From positions 622,501 through 686,500 of the forward strand of contig NZ_CTEJ01000002.1 in assembly GCF_001282625.1 (NCBI RefSeq): 64,000 bases of DNA. Direction: 5' to 3'. Below are positions 37,589-47,445 of this stretch, in pieces. The first letter of the stretch is position 1; each line of letters begins with the position of its first letter. This DNA comes from Lascolabacillus massiliensis. GTDB lineage: Bacteria; Bacteroidota; Bacteroidia; Bacteroidales; Dysgonomonadaceae. Made by a program: the position numbers and the translations under genes. The notes beneath the pieces are model-generated. The model did not search any database. It was not told the origin of the DNA and was given only the letters and a program-made list of their open reading frames with translations.

Positions 37589-37596
37589 TAAATTTG
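37589..37596 (+). promoter_or_regulatory. -7 box (TAAATTTG) for the ECF sigma gene
   Basis: Matches TAnnTTTG, 23 nt before the ATG at 37620, so the regulatory genes are probably read by the housekeeping sigma factor. No clear -33 element. Confidence 0.5.
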
Positions 37597-37619
37597 TCGG
37601 TAATAGCAACCACAACCTA

Positions 37620-38162
37620 ATGACAAGGGGAGTAAATTTTTCATACATAGCCTCTCTATACGATGAATATCTAAACAGTATGTATTCATACGCTATTCAT
37701 ATGGGTTTTAATGAACAGACCGCGATGGATGCTATACACGATGTGTTCTATAAACTCTGCATCAATCAATCGGTACTAAATAATATTTCAAACCATAAAT
37801 CATACCTGTTAAGAGCGCTAAGAAACCGTCTGATAGACATAAATCGTTCAGACAGAATACAGACAGTTGAAAATACAAAAAAGGAAGAGGATGCTGAGAA
37901 GCTTACATTTATGCTTAATGTGACTGTTGAAGATGAACTGATTGAGAAAGAGGCTCAGGATGAGATCAGGCATAAAGTTGAGGAGTATCTTAAAAAACTG
38001 AGTGACAGACAGCGGGAAATCATATATCTTAGATTTATAGAGGAACACAGCTATGAGGAGATTGCAGAAATTATGAATATATCTGTGGAATCATCAAGAA
38101 ATCTGATTAGTAAATCTCTCAGCAAATTAAAAAATCAGAATCTGTTGACATACATTTACTGA
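37620..38162 (+). CDS. ECF sigma factor of the PUL
   Basis: A 180-residue sigma-70 factor with region 2 (SYAIHMGFNEQTAMDAIHDV, SYLLRALRNRLIDI) and region 4 (KLSDRQREIIYLRFIEEHSY, EIAEIMNISVESS). It belongs to the Bacteroidetes sigma-70 ECF group that partners with FecR-like anti-sigma factors and STN-bearing SusC receptors. The FecR gene lies 167 nt downstream on the same strand, then susC. It should activate the susC operon once the surface receptor senses its glycan. Divergent from the AddB-like gene. Confidence 0.94.
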   Translation: MTRGVNFSYIASLYDEYLNSMYSYAIHMGFNEQTAMDAIHDVFYKLCINQSVLNNISNHKSYLLRALRNRLIDINRSDRIQTVENTKKEEDAEKLTFMLNVTVEDELIEKEAQDEIRHKVEEYLKKLSDRQREIIYLRFIEEHSYEEIAEIMNISVESSRNLISKSLSKLKNQNLLTYIY

Positions 38163-38329
38163 TTTTATAACCCATCCTATATTACAATAAATCGACCTTA
38201 ATTGTTAAATTTAAGCAGTTATTCATTTTTCTTTCGAAAAGTGATGATATTTTTTGAATTTAATCGTCTATTATTAAAAGCATCTTAATATACCAAAATG
38301 AGAAGCTGTCATTTTTAACATTTTGACTA

Positions 38330-39517
38330 ATGGGATTGAATACAGAAAACAATAAATATATCAATTACCTGAAAGATGAGAAGTTTATTGAGTGGAAACT
38401 GCTTCCTAATGATGAGCTGAATAATTTCTGGAGTGATTTTGTAAAAAGCCACCCGGAAGAGAAGGAGAATCTGGAGCTGGCAGACCAACATTTTCATAAA
38501 ATAAAACTATCTTATTTTGAAATCCCTGAAGAAAAAAGGGTTGAACTGAGAAGGCGACTTAAAAGCTCAGTAGAGAGTTTCAACAGAAAAAGAAGATTAA
38601 GAAATTTAGGATATGTTGCAGCTGCCTGTATATCGATTTTGATTATTTCACTTATTTACTTCCAGAGAGGATTTAACCAATCAGCAGATGAGGCTGTTTT
38701 TTCACCGGGTTATATTGTAGGGAGTGAATTGGAATCGCAGGATATAATTTTATCGTCAGGAAATAATGTAACCTCTTTTCAGGAAAATATAGATATTCAT
38801 ATTCAGAATGGTAACAGTGCCCGCGTAATAACAGGCGAGAGTGGAGAAAAGGAGGTTAAAATTGCCGATAATACTATGAACAGGCTAATAGTTCCTTATG
38901 GTAAAAGATCCAAGATTATATTATCAGATGGAACAAAGGTTTGGCTTAATTCCGGTTCAATTCTTGAGTTTCCTTCTATGTTTGAAGGAAGCAACCGTAC
39001 AGTTACAATATCAGGAGAGATGTATATTGAGGTGGCTGAAGACAGCAAGCACCCATTTGTAGTTATTGCCCCGGAATTTAATGTGCAGGTACTTGGTACC
39101 AAGTTTAATGTAACAGCATATGAAGGCTCAAGCTCATCAGTTGTCCTTGTTGAAGGAAGCGTAGAGCTCAAGTCGTCCGCAGCAAAAGAAGAGATCATTC
39201 TTGCACCTAACCAGCAGGCATTACTTTCTGATTCCGGCACCTTCAACAGAAGAGATGTTGACGCCGGTCTTTACACCAGCTGGAAGGATGGTTACCTAAC
39301 ATTTAGCGATACACCCATCATGGAAGCATTAAAACAGATTGAGAGGTATTACAACCTTTCATTCAATTTTGGTGATAATGTGTCATTTGCAGGTTCAGAA
39401 TGCACAGGTAAAATTATCCTTTCGGACAACCTGGATAATGTGCTGACTGCTCTTTCACTTATCTCTTCCACAAATTATAAACGAGAGAATAATTCAATAT
39501 TTATCTACAAAAATTAA
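38330..39517 (+). CDS. FecR-family anti-sigma factor
   Basis: A 395-residue single-pass inner-membrane protein. The N-terminal ~85 residues are cytoplasmic (anti-sigma region), one TM helix follows (LGYVAAACISILIISLIYF), and the periplasmic part has a FecR domain (VPYGKRSKIILSDGTKVWLN, FVVIAPEFNVQVLGTKFNV) and a DUF4974-like C-terminal domain (ALKQIERYYNLSFNF). It should hold the ECF sigma until the SusC STN domain signals ligand. It ends 118 nt before susC. Confidence 0.94.
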   Translation: MGLNTENNKYINYLKDEKFIEWKLLPNDELNNFWSDFVKSHPEEKENLELADQHFHKIKLSYFEIPEEKRVELRRRLKSSVESFNRKRRLRNLGYVAAACISILIISLIYFQRGFNQSADEAVFSPGYIVGSELESQDIILSSGNNVTSFQENIDIHIQNGNSARVITGESGEKEVKIADNTMNRLIVPYGKRSKIILSDGTKVWLNSGSILEFPSMFEGSNRTVTISGEMYIEVAEDSKHPFVVIAPEFNVQVLGTKFNVTAYEGSSSSVVLVEGSVELKSSAAKEEIILAPNQQALLSDSGTFNRRDVDAGLYTSWKDGYLTFSDTPIMEALKQIERYYNLSFNFGDNVSFAGSECTGKIILSDNLDNVLTALSLISSTNYKRENNSIFIYKN

Positions 39518-39550
39518 AACTTATGCCTATGTAAGACAAAAAATGACCTC

Positions 39551-39636
39551 AAAAAAAGTCGAACGATAGTGCGAATATCGTCCGACAAAGAATTCTAATT
39601 ACCTAGTATAAAAATAATTAAAATCATACAAATATA
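39551..39636 (-). ncRNA. Candidate cis-antisense sRNA upstream of susC
   Basis: On the minus strand, a -7 box TATATTTG (39636-39629) overlies the susC start codon. About 40 nt further on is a hairpin, GTCG+ACGATA (39558-39568) with TATCGT+CGAC (39576-39586), one mismatch, followed on this strand by seven T (39557-39551). Together they would yield an RNA of about 70 nt complementary to the susC leader. Bacteroides PULs are known to carry such antisense RNAs (DonS in B. fragilis). No -33 box is seen; this is inference from pattern only. Confidence 0.35.
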
Positions 39637-42600
39637 TGAATAATAACTTTATTGAAGGGGAAAGCCCGGTCGATAATTTAAAACATCTGCTGATAATAAT
39701 GAGAATAACATTTTGCTTTTTGTTCCTTGGCATTCTGCTCGCACAGGCTGCCCCGGGTTATTCACAGGAGACCGAATTAAATATAGATCTCAAGACTGCA
39801 TCTATTCAGGAAATACTTGCTGAGATTGAAAGTGAAAGCAATTTCCGTTTTATTTTTGACAGCAATGCAAGGAAGATTATTGGGAAGAGAGTAACTCTAT
39901 CTGATAATACTCACAAGATTGAGGATATTCTTGATGAAATACTTACTGCTACAGGACTTACGTATAAAATTCTTGATGATCAGGTAGTAATTTACCAGAA
40001 TGAGGTCATGCAAGCTACGAAAGAAATTGCAAAGACTATTACTCAGATTGAACAGCAAAAAAAGAGAATCTCAGGTAATATAACCGATCAGGCAGGTGAG
40101 GCAATCATAGGTGCAAATATTATTGAGGTAGGCACTACAAATGGTACTGTTACTGATATTGATGGTAATTACTCACTGGATGTGGAGGATAATGCTACAA
40201 TTCAGGTGAGCTACATAGGTTACCATGATCAAACGATAAACACTTCGGGAAGGACAAGCATTAATATTGTTCTTGTGGAAGATACTAAAGCTCTGGATGA
40301 ACTGGTTGTGATTGGATACGGTACTGTCAGGAGAGGTGATGTGACAACTGCAGTTTCGACTGTTTCTCTGGATGACCTTAATGAGAGACCGATAGTATCG
40401 GCAGCTCAGGCAATACAGGGAAAAGCTGCAGGTGTGAATGTTTACAGACCTAGTGGTACACCGGGGGGAGAAATGGTTGTACGTGTCCGTGGTACTACCT
40501 CTTTTAATGGTAGCAACGACCCGCTATATGTGGTTGACGGGGTACCTGTGGATAATATTAATTTCCTCTCTCCAACAGACATTTCAGGTATACAGATATT
40601 AAAGGATGCTTCTTCTGCTGCTATCTACGGATCGCGTGCAGCTAATGGTGTTGTATTGATAACTACAAAACAGGCAAGCAGTGAGGCTAAGATCTCTGCA
40701 ACTGTTCAAATGGGTGTAAGCAATGTAAGCAACCCTATTAAATCGCTTAACGCACGCCAGTATAAAGAGCTTATTGATGAGATTCGTCCGGGCGCCATTC
40801 CTGAGGGGACTACTGACAGAACCGACTGGTTTAAAGAGGTGTATGGAACTGGTATTACTCAAAATTATCAGCTTCAGGTATCAGATGGTAATGAGAGATT
40901 GCGTTACTTTGTTTCGGCTGGTTATCTTGACGAACAGGGTGTTTTAAGCTCAGCTTTTTTCCGCAGATTTAACTTCAGAAGTAATGTGGAGAGCCAGATA
41001 AGAAAATGGCTTCATTTTGGGGTAAACGTTTCATATTCAGACAATACAAGCAATGGTGTAACAACAGGTCAGGGATCTAACCGCGGTGGTGTTGTTCTTG
41101 CTGTTGTAAATCTTCCTACCTCTGCATTGATCAGGAATGAGAGTACAGGACTATACAACCGACTGTTTTACGGACAAAACATTGCAAACCCAATAGAGGA
41201 GATTGAGAATGGAAGAAACAATAAGAATAATGAGAACAGACTTATTGGTTCTGCAAATATGACATTTACTTTTTCGCCTCAGTTAAATCTTAAGTCGACT
41301 TTTACAATTGACCGCCGCAATGGTAAGATTACAGGTTTTACACCTCCATCGCACGGATCTGACAGAGATGACTGGGGTAATGCGTGGGATACCCGAAACA
41401 TGAATACCTTAATGGTATTTGATAATGTTATGACATATAAGAATACATTTAATGAAAGGCATAATCTGGAAGTGATGGCTGGTAGTTCATGGACCGATTC
41501 TCAATGGTCGCAGAGCTACATAAACGCTTCTCACTTTAAGGATAGTTCGATCAAAACATTAAATGCTGCAAATAAGATTGCATGGGATAATACAGGTTCA
41601 AATGCATCGCAATGGGGAATATTTTCACTGTTTGGGCGTGTATCCTATAACTTTGACAGCAAATATCTGATGACTTTTAATGTTCGTGAGGATGGATCTT
41701 CGAAACTGCATCCTGATCACAGGTGGGGCACATTCCCTTCACTTTCTGCCGCATGGCGTCTCTCTTCTGAAGAGTTTATGGAGGATGCTGACTGGGTATC
41801 TGATTTGAAGCTAAGAGGTGGTTGGGGTCAGACCGGTAACCAATCGGGTATTGGTGACTTTGCTTACCTGCAGAGATATAATATCACCAGACAGGCTTGG
41901 TTTGAGACAGGCAAAACAGATGCTCTTCCTCTTATTACTCAGGCTAACCTGAGAACAACTGACCTGAAATGGGAAACCACCAATCAGTTTAATGTGGGTG
42001 TGGATGCAACTCTTTTCAACGACAGGCTTACATTGGCTATGGACTGGTACTACAAACGTACTGAAGATATGCTTATGTATGTTTCTCTGCCTTCAGGAGC
42101 TGCTGCAGCCACTCAAATTGTGAGGAATGAGGGTGAGATGACCAACAGAGGTTTTGAGTTCAGCGCCGATTCTCGTAACATGACAGGAAAATTCAGCTGG
42201 GACACTAACTTCAATATATCATTTAACAGAAACAGGCTGGAAAGTCTTGAGCTCCAGCAGATATACTACGCTGCCGAAACTACTCAGGCATTCCATCAGA
42301 CACGTGTTGTTAGAAATGAACCGGGAAGACCTCTTGGTGGATTCTACGGATATATAAGTGATGGTGTTGATCCTGAAACTGGTGAACTGATGTATAGGGA
42401 TATAAATGAAGATGGCAGGGTGACTGCTTCGGATAAAACCTATATTGGTGATCCTAATCCACTTTTCACTTATGGATTAACTAACACTCTATCATATAAA
42501 GGATTCAACCTTAATATTTTCCTCCAGGGATCAATAGGCAACGATATATTCAATGCTTCGAAAGGCGATACAGAAGGTATGTATGATTTAAAAAATCAGT

Positions 42601-42944
42601 CGGTTGAAGTACTTAAGCGCTGGCGTACACCAGGGATGATAACAGATATACCAAAAGCCGGTTTTAATCTTCAGCCATCGAGCTACTTTGTTGAAGATGG
42701 AAGCTATCTTAGAGTAAAAGATGTATCACTCTCATATAATTTTAGAGGAAACCTCTTGAACAGAGCAGGAATTTCACGGCTTCAGCCTTTTGTAACTGTA
42801 AGCAATCTTTTGACAATTACTAAGTACAGCGGTATGGACCCGGAAGTAAACCAATGGGGTAACAGTGGTGCTGTTCAGGGAATTGACTGGGGAACATATC
42901 CTCACAGTAAAACTGTTGTTTTTGGTATTAATCTTGAATTTTAA
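39636..42944 (+). CDS. SusC/RagA TonB-dependent outer-membrane transporter with STN domain
   Basis: An 1102-residue importer of oligosaccharides. After the signal peptide (about residues 22-44) comes an STN domain (LKTASIQEILAEIESESNF, DEILTATGL), which contacts the FecR anti-sigma. A carboxypeptidase-like beta-sandwich follows (ISGNITDQAGEAIIGANI, TDIDGNYSLDV), then the plug (DELVVIGYGTVRRGDV, GVNVYRPSGTPGGEM, VDGVPVDNINFLS) and the barrel ending in Phe (VVFGINLEF). It starts the susCD unit and, by ECF control, is the main regulated gene. susD begins 14 nt later. Confidence 0.97.
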   Translation: MNNNFIEGESPVDNLKHLLIIMRITFCFLFLGILLAQAAPGYSQETELNIDLKTASIQEILAEIESESNFRFIFDSNARKIIGKRVTLSDNTHKIEDILDEILTATGLTYKILDDQVVIYQNEVMQATKEIAKTITQIEQQKKRISGNITDQAGEAIIGANIIEVGTTNGTVTDIDGNYSLDVEDNATIQVSYIGYHDQTINTSGRTSINIVLVEDTKALDELVVIGYGTVRRGDVTTAVSTVSLDDLNERPIVSAAQAIQGKAAGVNVYRPSGTPGGEMVVRVRGTTSFNGSNDPLYVVDGVPVDNINFLSPTDISGIQILKDASSAAIYGSRAANGVVLITTKQASSEAKISATVQMGVSNVSNPIKSLNARQYKELIDEIRPGAIPEGTTDRTDWFKEVYGTGITQNYQLQVSDGNERLRYFVSAGYLDEQGVLSSAFFRRFNFRSNVESQIRKWLHFGVNVSYSDNTSNGVTTGQGSNRGGVVLAVVNLPTSALIRNESTGLYNRLFYGQNIANPIEEIENGRNNKNNENRLIGSANMTFTFSPQLNLKSTFTIDRRNGKITGFTPPSHGSDRDDWGNAWDTRNMNTLMVFDNVMTYKNTFNERHNLEVMAGSSWTDSQWSQSYINASHFKDSSIKTLNAANKIAWDNTGSNASQWGIFSLFGRVSYNFDSKYLMTFNVREDGSSKLHPDHRWGTFPSLSAAWRLSSEEFMEDADWVSDLKLRGGWGQTGNQSGIGDFAYLQRYNITRQAWFETGKTDALPLITQANLRTTDLKWETTNQFNVGVDATLFNDRLTLAMDWYYKRTEDMLMYVSLPSGAAAATQIVRNEGEMTNRGFEFSADSRNMTGKFSWDTNFNISFNRNRLESLELQQIYYAAETTQAFHQTRVVRNEPGRPLGGFYGYISDGVDPETGELMYRDINEDGRVTASDKTYIGDPNPLFTYGLTNTLSYKGFNLNIFLQGSIGNDIFNASKGDTEGMYDLKNQSVEVLKRWRTPGMITDIPKAGFNLQPSSYFVEDGSYLRVKDVSLSYNFRGNLLNRAGISRLQPFVTVSNLLTITKYSGMDPEVNQWGNSGAVQGIDWGTYPHSKTVVFGINLEF

Positions 42945-42958
42945 AAAAGCTATTAGTA

Positions 42959-44497
42959 ATGAAAAAAATAAATATAATTTCAATCATATTTGCTTTATTG
43001 CTGGCTTCCTGTTCTCTTGATTATGAGCCGCTGGATACATACTCTGATCTTACTGAGGGTATGAGTGATGACAGCGTGCAGGTTGTATTTAAGGATAAAG
43101 CTGCTGTATTATCGCACAGACAAACGCTGACTGATCTGTTTAAAAACGGACAGGAACACTGGTATCTTGATATGTTACTGCTTGCAGAATCACATTCTGA
43201 TAATGCATATGCAGGTTCACCCAACGCTGAGACAACTCCGTTTGAGGTTAACTCTATTGAGGGTTCTAATACCAATCTAAGACGTGACTGGAACGGGCAT
43301 ATGGGTAATATAGCTCAGGCTAACAAAATGATTAACAATGTTGATCTGGTAACAGATGCTTCATTGACCGCAGCAGAGAAAGCTCAGTTTAAGGCTGAAG
43401 CTAAGATACTCAGGGCAATGATTTATTTTGATATGGTTAGGATTTGGGGAAATGTTCCATTAGTTATTACCTCTGCAGGTGATATTACTTCAGAAACGAT
43501 TAAGGATGTTTATCCCGCCTATTTCCCGCCTCAGGTGGATGCTCTTACCATATATCAGCAGATTGAGGAGGATCTTCTTGAGGGTTTACAGAGTGCACCG
43601 GTAAATGATCCTACTGACAAAACTAAGTTTACAAAATCTGTTGCTCGTGCTCTGCTTGCGAAGATGTATGCCGAAAAGCCTTTACGTGATTATGATAAAG
43701 TAATTCAGTATGCTGATGAGCTTGCAGCCGATGGATTTACTCTTGAAACTGAATATAGATCTCTTTTTGATGTAGTTTTAACTGATCCCAACTCTCCCCC
43801 TTCTCAGGAAAACAGGGCAATAGAGGCAAAGACAAGAAACAGCGTTGAGAGTATTTATGAGGCTCAGTTTTTCCCAGGTAATGCTAACTGGGTGACATGG
43901 ATGTTTGGAAGACCACTGGATGACTGGAATTTCTACTTCACATGGCTTAAGTGGATTACTCCTTCACGTGACCTTATAAAAGCATTTACCAGTGAGCCTG
44001 GTGACAAGAGGTATGAACAGACAGTTGTATTTTATCAGACCGACTGGAGTGTTTATTATCCTGCAGATCACTATGCGTTTATGTACAAGACACGCAGTGC
44101 ATACAACAGTATTATTAAAATGAGATATGCTGATATTCTTCTTTTAAAAGCTGAGGCTTTAATTGCAAAAGGGGATTATAGTGGTGCTGCACAAATAATA
44201 AATCAAACAAGACGCAGAGCAGGGTTATCAGATCTGCCAACATCGGCATCGGCTAGCAGGGAGTCTATTCTGGCTGCTTATTTGAAAGAGAGACGACTTG
44301 AGCTGGCTCTTGAAGGTCATCGCTGGTTTGATCTTGTAAGACTTGATAAAGTTGAAGAGGTTATGAATGCAGTTTATGCTAAGGATGAAGGACGTCCTGC
44401 TCAGGCATATCCTTTTACAAGCTTATCTTACATTCTTCCTATTCCACAGGATGTGATAGATCAGAATCCTAATCTTGTTCAGAATCCGGGATACTAA
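42959..44497 (+). CDS. SusD/RagB starch-binding-like outer-membrane lipoprotein
   Basis: A 512-residue lipoprotein (lipobox LASC). It binds glycan on the cell surface and forms the lid of SusC. TPR-like helices and the RagB/SusD C-terminal pattern are seen: AEAKILRAMIYFDMVRIWGN, IKMRYADILLLKAEALIAKG, YLKERRLELALEGHRWFDLV. It is 14 nt after susC and 36 nt before the next lipoprotein gene. Glycan specificity is inferred from the neighbouring enzymes. Confidence 0.97.
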   Translation: MKKINIISIIFALLLASCSLDYEPLDTYSDLTEGMSDDSVQVVFKDKAAVLSHRQTLTDLFKNGQEHWYLDMLLLAESHSDNAYAGSPNAETTPFEVNSIEGSNTNLRRDWNGHMGNIAQANKMINNVDLVTDASLTAAEKAQFKAEAKILRAMIYFDMVRIWGNVPLVITSAGDITSETIKDVYPAYFPPQVDALTIYQQIEEDLLEGLQSAPVNDPTDKTKFTKSVARALLAKMYAEKPLRDYDKVIQYADELAADGFTLETEYRSLFDVVLTDPNSPPSQENRAIEAKTRNSVESIYEAQFFPGNANWVTWMFGRPLDDWNFYFTWLKWITPSRDLIKAFTSEPGDKRYEQTVVFYQTDWSVYYPADHYAFMYKTRSAYNSIIKMRYADILLLKAEALIAKGDYSGAAQIINQTRRRAGLSDLPTSASASRESILAAYLKERRLELALEGHRWFDLVRLDKVEEVMNAVYAKDEGRPAQAYPFTSLSYILPIPQDVIDQNPNLVQNPGY

Positions 44498-44533
44498 TTT
44501 TATGAACTATTCATTCTAAAAAAGATAATTTAT

Positions 44534-45925
44534 ATGAAGCATATATATAATATTTTAATAATAACCGGAATTATTGCACTGCTGTTTATATCGTGTGATG
44601 AGGAATATGGACCACGTAAAGAGTCGGTACCTGAATTTAAATCTGCTGCTGTTAGTCCAACCACTTTTACATTTGGTGACTCGGTGACTTTAACAGCTTC
44701 AATTATTGATCCGGCTACTAATCTATCTGAGCTGCTTTATGAGGTAGCTGACGGAGGGAGAGTTATCACTTCGGGAAGTATCCCTCTTGATGGTGACACT
44801 GCTAATATTACTGCATCAATCTATATACCTTTATTAAAAGATCAGGCTAACGGTGTACAGTTGAAATTTAATCTGATTGCGAGGAATGTGCTTAAAGGTA
44901 TGACTTCGCATACAATAGAAGGTATTACCGGAAACAGACCTCAGTATGCTCAGCTTTATCTTGTAACCGATAATGGAACAGTTATAACACTTCTTCCAGG
45001 GGACAATAATAGTTTTGGGAATGAGGGCCTAACGCTTGACCCATCTTTTAATTTCAAAATTGCTGAGAAATTGCATGCAGATAAAAGCATCGATTATAGT
45101 GGCGATGTTTATGGTAATGTTAATGGAAAATTAGGGCTTATTACTGAAAATGGTGAATCGGTATTTGTTTTTACTCCAAATGTAGATTATACAAAAGAGT
45201 TTGTCTTTAATAATCTTACTTTTAGTGTAACTGCGGTGGGGGATAACCTGGGAGCAGATGATATCTCTTTGAGCAGTTTCGGTAGTCAGGATATTGAGAA
45301 TGAAACTTTCCATACTTTGACCCGCACGTTGGAGAATAATAAAACATATACCGTTTTTGGAGCATTGGGTGATTCACAGAATATATACAATCCTGATTTC
45401 TTCGAGAGAGTTTCAGAAAGTAGTGTTAAGTTTCTGGGTAAGACCGGTGAATATACTATCTATTTTAATCCTGTGAGAAAAAATGTGTTCGTGGGTACAG
45501 AGAATCCTTCATATCCTGATTATTTGCTGGCTTGTGGCTGGGGACTTGGATATCCTACAAACGTAACTTCTGAAGAGATAGGTGCTGTTTATTCAGGTCA
45601 TGGACGCACTCACACCAGCTGGGGTTTTGGTAATGTACTGAATTATGTTCTTCTGCGTCAAATAAGTGAAGGGGTTTATCAAGGCACTTTTTATACACCT
45701 GGGGATCATGACAGATATGCCGGATTTAAACCTTTTGAAAATACTGGCTGGGGTAATGAGAAGAAAGCGGGTGACTTTACTTTCACAGGTGAACAGATAA
45801 TAAGTGGAGATAACGACTGGACTATTGCCAATGGAGAGAATGATCCGGTGGTGGAACCTGCTAACTACAGATTTACTATAAATCTCAATACTAATACTGT
45901 AAACATTGAAAAAATAATACTATAA
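44534..45925 (+). CDS. Surface glycan-binding-like lipoprotein (SusE/SusF-position), copy 1
   Basis: A 463-residue lipoprotein (lipobox FISC). An N-terminal Ig-like domain (VSPTTFTFGDSVTLTASIID) is followed by repeated beta-rich domains with many aromatic residues (LLACGWGLGYPTN, HTSWGFGNVLNYVLL) of the kind used to bind glycans. The position after susD is the usual place for a SusE/F-type surface glycan-binding protein. Domain families DUF5125/DUF5121 are possible but not verified. GH30 starts 4 nt later. It resembles the copy at 47446 in layout. Confidence 0.75.
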   Translation: MKHIYNILIITGIIALLFISCDEEYGPRKESVPEFKSAAVSPTTFTFGDSVTLTASIIDPATNLSELLYEVADGGRVITSGSIPLDGDTANITASIYIPLLKDQANGVQLKFNLIARNVLKGMTSHTIEGITGNRPQYAQLYLVTDNGTVITLLPGDNNSFGNEGLTLDPSFNFKIAEKLHADKSIDYSGDVYGNVNGKLGLITENGESVFVFTPNVDYTKEFVFNNLTFSVTAVGDNLGADDISLSSFGSQDIENETFHTLTRTLENNKTYTVFGALGDSQNIYNPDFFERVSESSVKFLGKTGEYTIYFNPVRKNVFVGTENPSYPDYLLACGWGLGYPTNVTSEEIGAVYSGHGRTHTSWGFGNVLNYVLLRQISEGVYQGTFYTPGDHDRYAGFKPFENTGWGNEKKAGDFTFTGEQIISGDNDWTIANGENDPVVEPANYRFTINLNTNTVNIEKIIL

Positions 45926-45929
45926 CAAA

Positions 45930-47423
45930 ATGCAAATAATACATTCATTTAAATTGATTTTACTTGTTCTTGCACTTTGCAGCTGCTCTTCGTGTGAAAA
46001 AACAATACCAGATAATAGTAATGGAGAAGAGCCTGAATTACCAAAAGGAGATGTGACTATATATGTTACAACCAACAATCGCTCTCAGGATTTCAAAAAA
46101 CAGGCTGCAGATTTCAGCAGTAAAAGTAATATGTCGCCTACAACCATAAAACTTAATCCCGCTGAAAGGTTCCAGACAATGGATGGATTTGGAGCTGCTA
46201 TAACCGGCTCTACTGCATTCAATCTGATGAAGATGACGAAGGAAAACAGAACCAAGTTTCTGAAGGAGACATTCTCTCCTACAGAAGGTATGGGACAGAG
46301 CTATGTGCGAATTTCAATTGGTTGCTCCGATTTCTCTTTGAGCGAGTATAGTCTTTGTGATACTCCTGGCATTGAGAATTTTGGACTTACTTCTGAAGAG
46401 ACTGATTATGTGATCCCGGTGTTGAAAGAGATATTGGCTATCAATCCTGATTTGAAGATAATGGGATCTCCATGGACACCGCCGCAATGGATGAAAGTGA
46501 ATAACCTCACTGATCTGCAGCCGTTCAACTCATGGACCAGCGGACAGCTAAATCCTGCATATTATGGTGATTATGCGACATACTTTGTGAAATGGATTCA
46601 GGCAATGAATCAAAATGGTATTAAAATATACTCGGTAACTCCTCAGAACGAACCTCTTAACAGAGGTAATTCAGCATCTCTATATATGGGATGGGAAGAA
46701 CAATTTGAGTTTGTACAAAATCATCTTGTTCCTCAATTCAAGGCAGCTTCATTGAGCACAAAAATCTATCTGTTTGACCATAATTATAATTATGATAATA
46801 TGGCTGACCAGAATGGTTATCCTATGAAGATTTATGATGCAGGAATTGATTCAGATGTGGTGGCAGGTGCTGCTTATCACAACTATGGAGGTGACAAGGC
46901 TGAATTATTGAAAGTGCAAAGCAGGTACCCCGAGAGAGAATTGGTATTTACTGAAACTTCAATCGGGACATGGAATGATGGTCGTAATCTTCAGGTAAGA
47001 CTGATTGATGATATGCGTGAGGTTGCACTGGGTACTGTTAATAATGGTTGTAAAGCAGTCATCGTATGGAATCTGATGCTTGATACAGAAAGAGGTCCAA
47101 ATCGTGAGGGGGGCTGTCAGACCTGCTACGGAGCTGTTGACATTGATATTTCAGACTTCTCTACTATCACCAGAAATTCGCATTATTACATTATAGGGCA
47201 TCTTTCTTCAGTAGTGAAACCGGGTGCTGTAAGAATAGGTACAACTGGATTCTCTGACCCTGGGTTTATTCATTCTGCCTTTGAGAATACGGATGGTACT
47301 TATGCAGTGGTATTATTAAATAGTACTTCAGCCTCAAAAAGTATTACACTTGATGATGGAAAGCAACACTTCACTTACGAAGTTCCTGCTAATTCGGTGA
47401 TCTCTTATAAATGGAATAAATAG
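45930..47423 (+). CDS. GH30 glucanase lipoprotein, probable endo-beta-1,6-glucanase
   Basis: A 497-residue lipoprotein with an N-terminal Cys-rich lipobox region and a (beta/alpha)8 plus side beta-domain of glycoside hydrolase family 30. Signature motifs: FQTMDGFGAAITGSTAFNL, YVRISIGCSDFS, MGSPWTPPQWMK, the acid/base in TPQNEP (Glu241) and the nucleophile in FTETSIGTW (Glu342). The overall pattern is closest, from memory, to GH30_3 endo-beta-1,6-glucanases, as in the B. thetaiotaomicron yeast beta-1,6-glucan locus. It sits between two glycan-binding-like lipoproteins, 4 and 22 nt away. Confidence 0.88.
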   Translation: MQIIHSFKLILLVLALCSCSSCEKTIPDNSNGEEPELPKGDVTIYVTTNNRSQDFKKQAADFSSKSNMSPTTIKLNPAERFQTMDGFGAAITGSTAFNLMKMTKENRTKFLKETFSPTEGMGQSYVRISIGCSDFSLSEYSLCDTPGIENFGLTSEETDYVIPVLKEILAINPDLKIMGSPWTPPQWMKVNNLTDLQPFNSWTSGQLNPAYYGDYATYFVKWIQAMNQNGIKIYSVTPQNEPLNRGNSASLYMGWEEQFEFVQNHLVPQFKAASLSTKIYLFDHNYNYDNMADQNGYPMKIYDAGIDSDVVAGAAYHNYGGDKAELLKVQSRYPERELVFTETSIGTWNDGRNLQVRLIDDMREVALGTVNNGCKAVIVWNLMLDTERGPNREGGCQTCYGAVDIDISDFSTITRNSHYYIIGHLSSVVKPGAVRIGTTGFSDPGFIHSAFENTDGTYAVVLLNSTSASKSITLDDGKQHFTYEVPANSVISYKWNK

Positions 47424-47445
47424 TAAACAGAACAACATTTGAATC

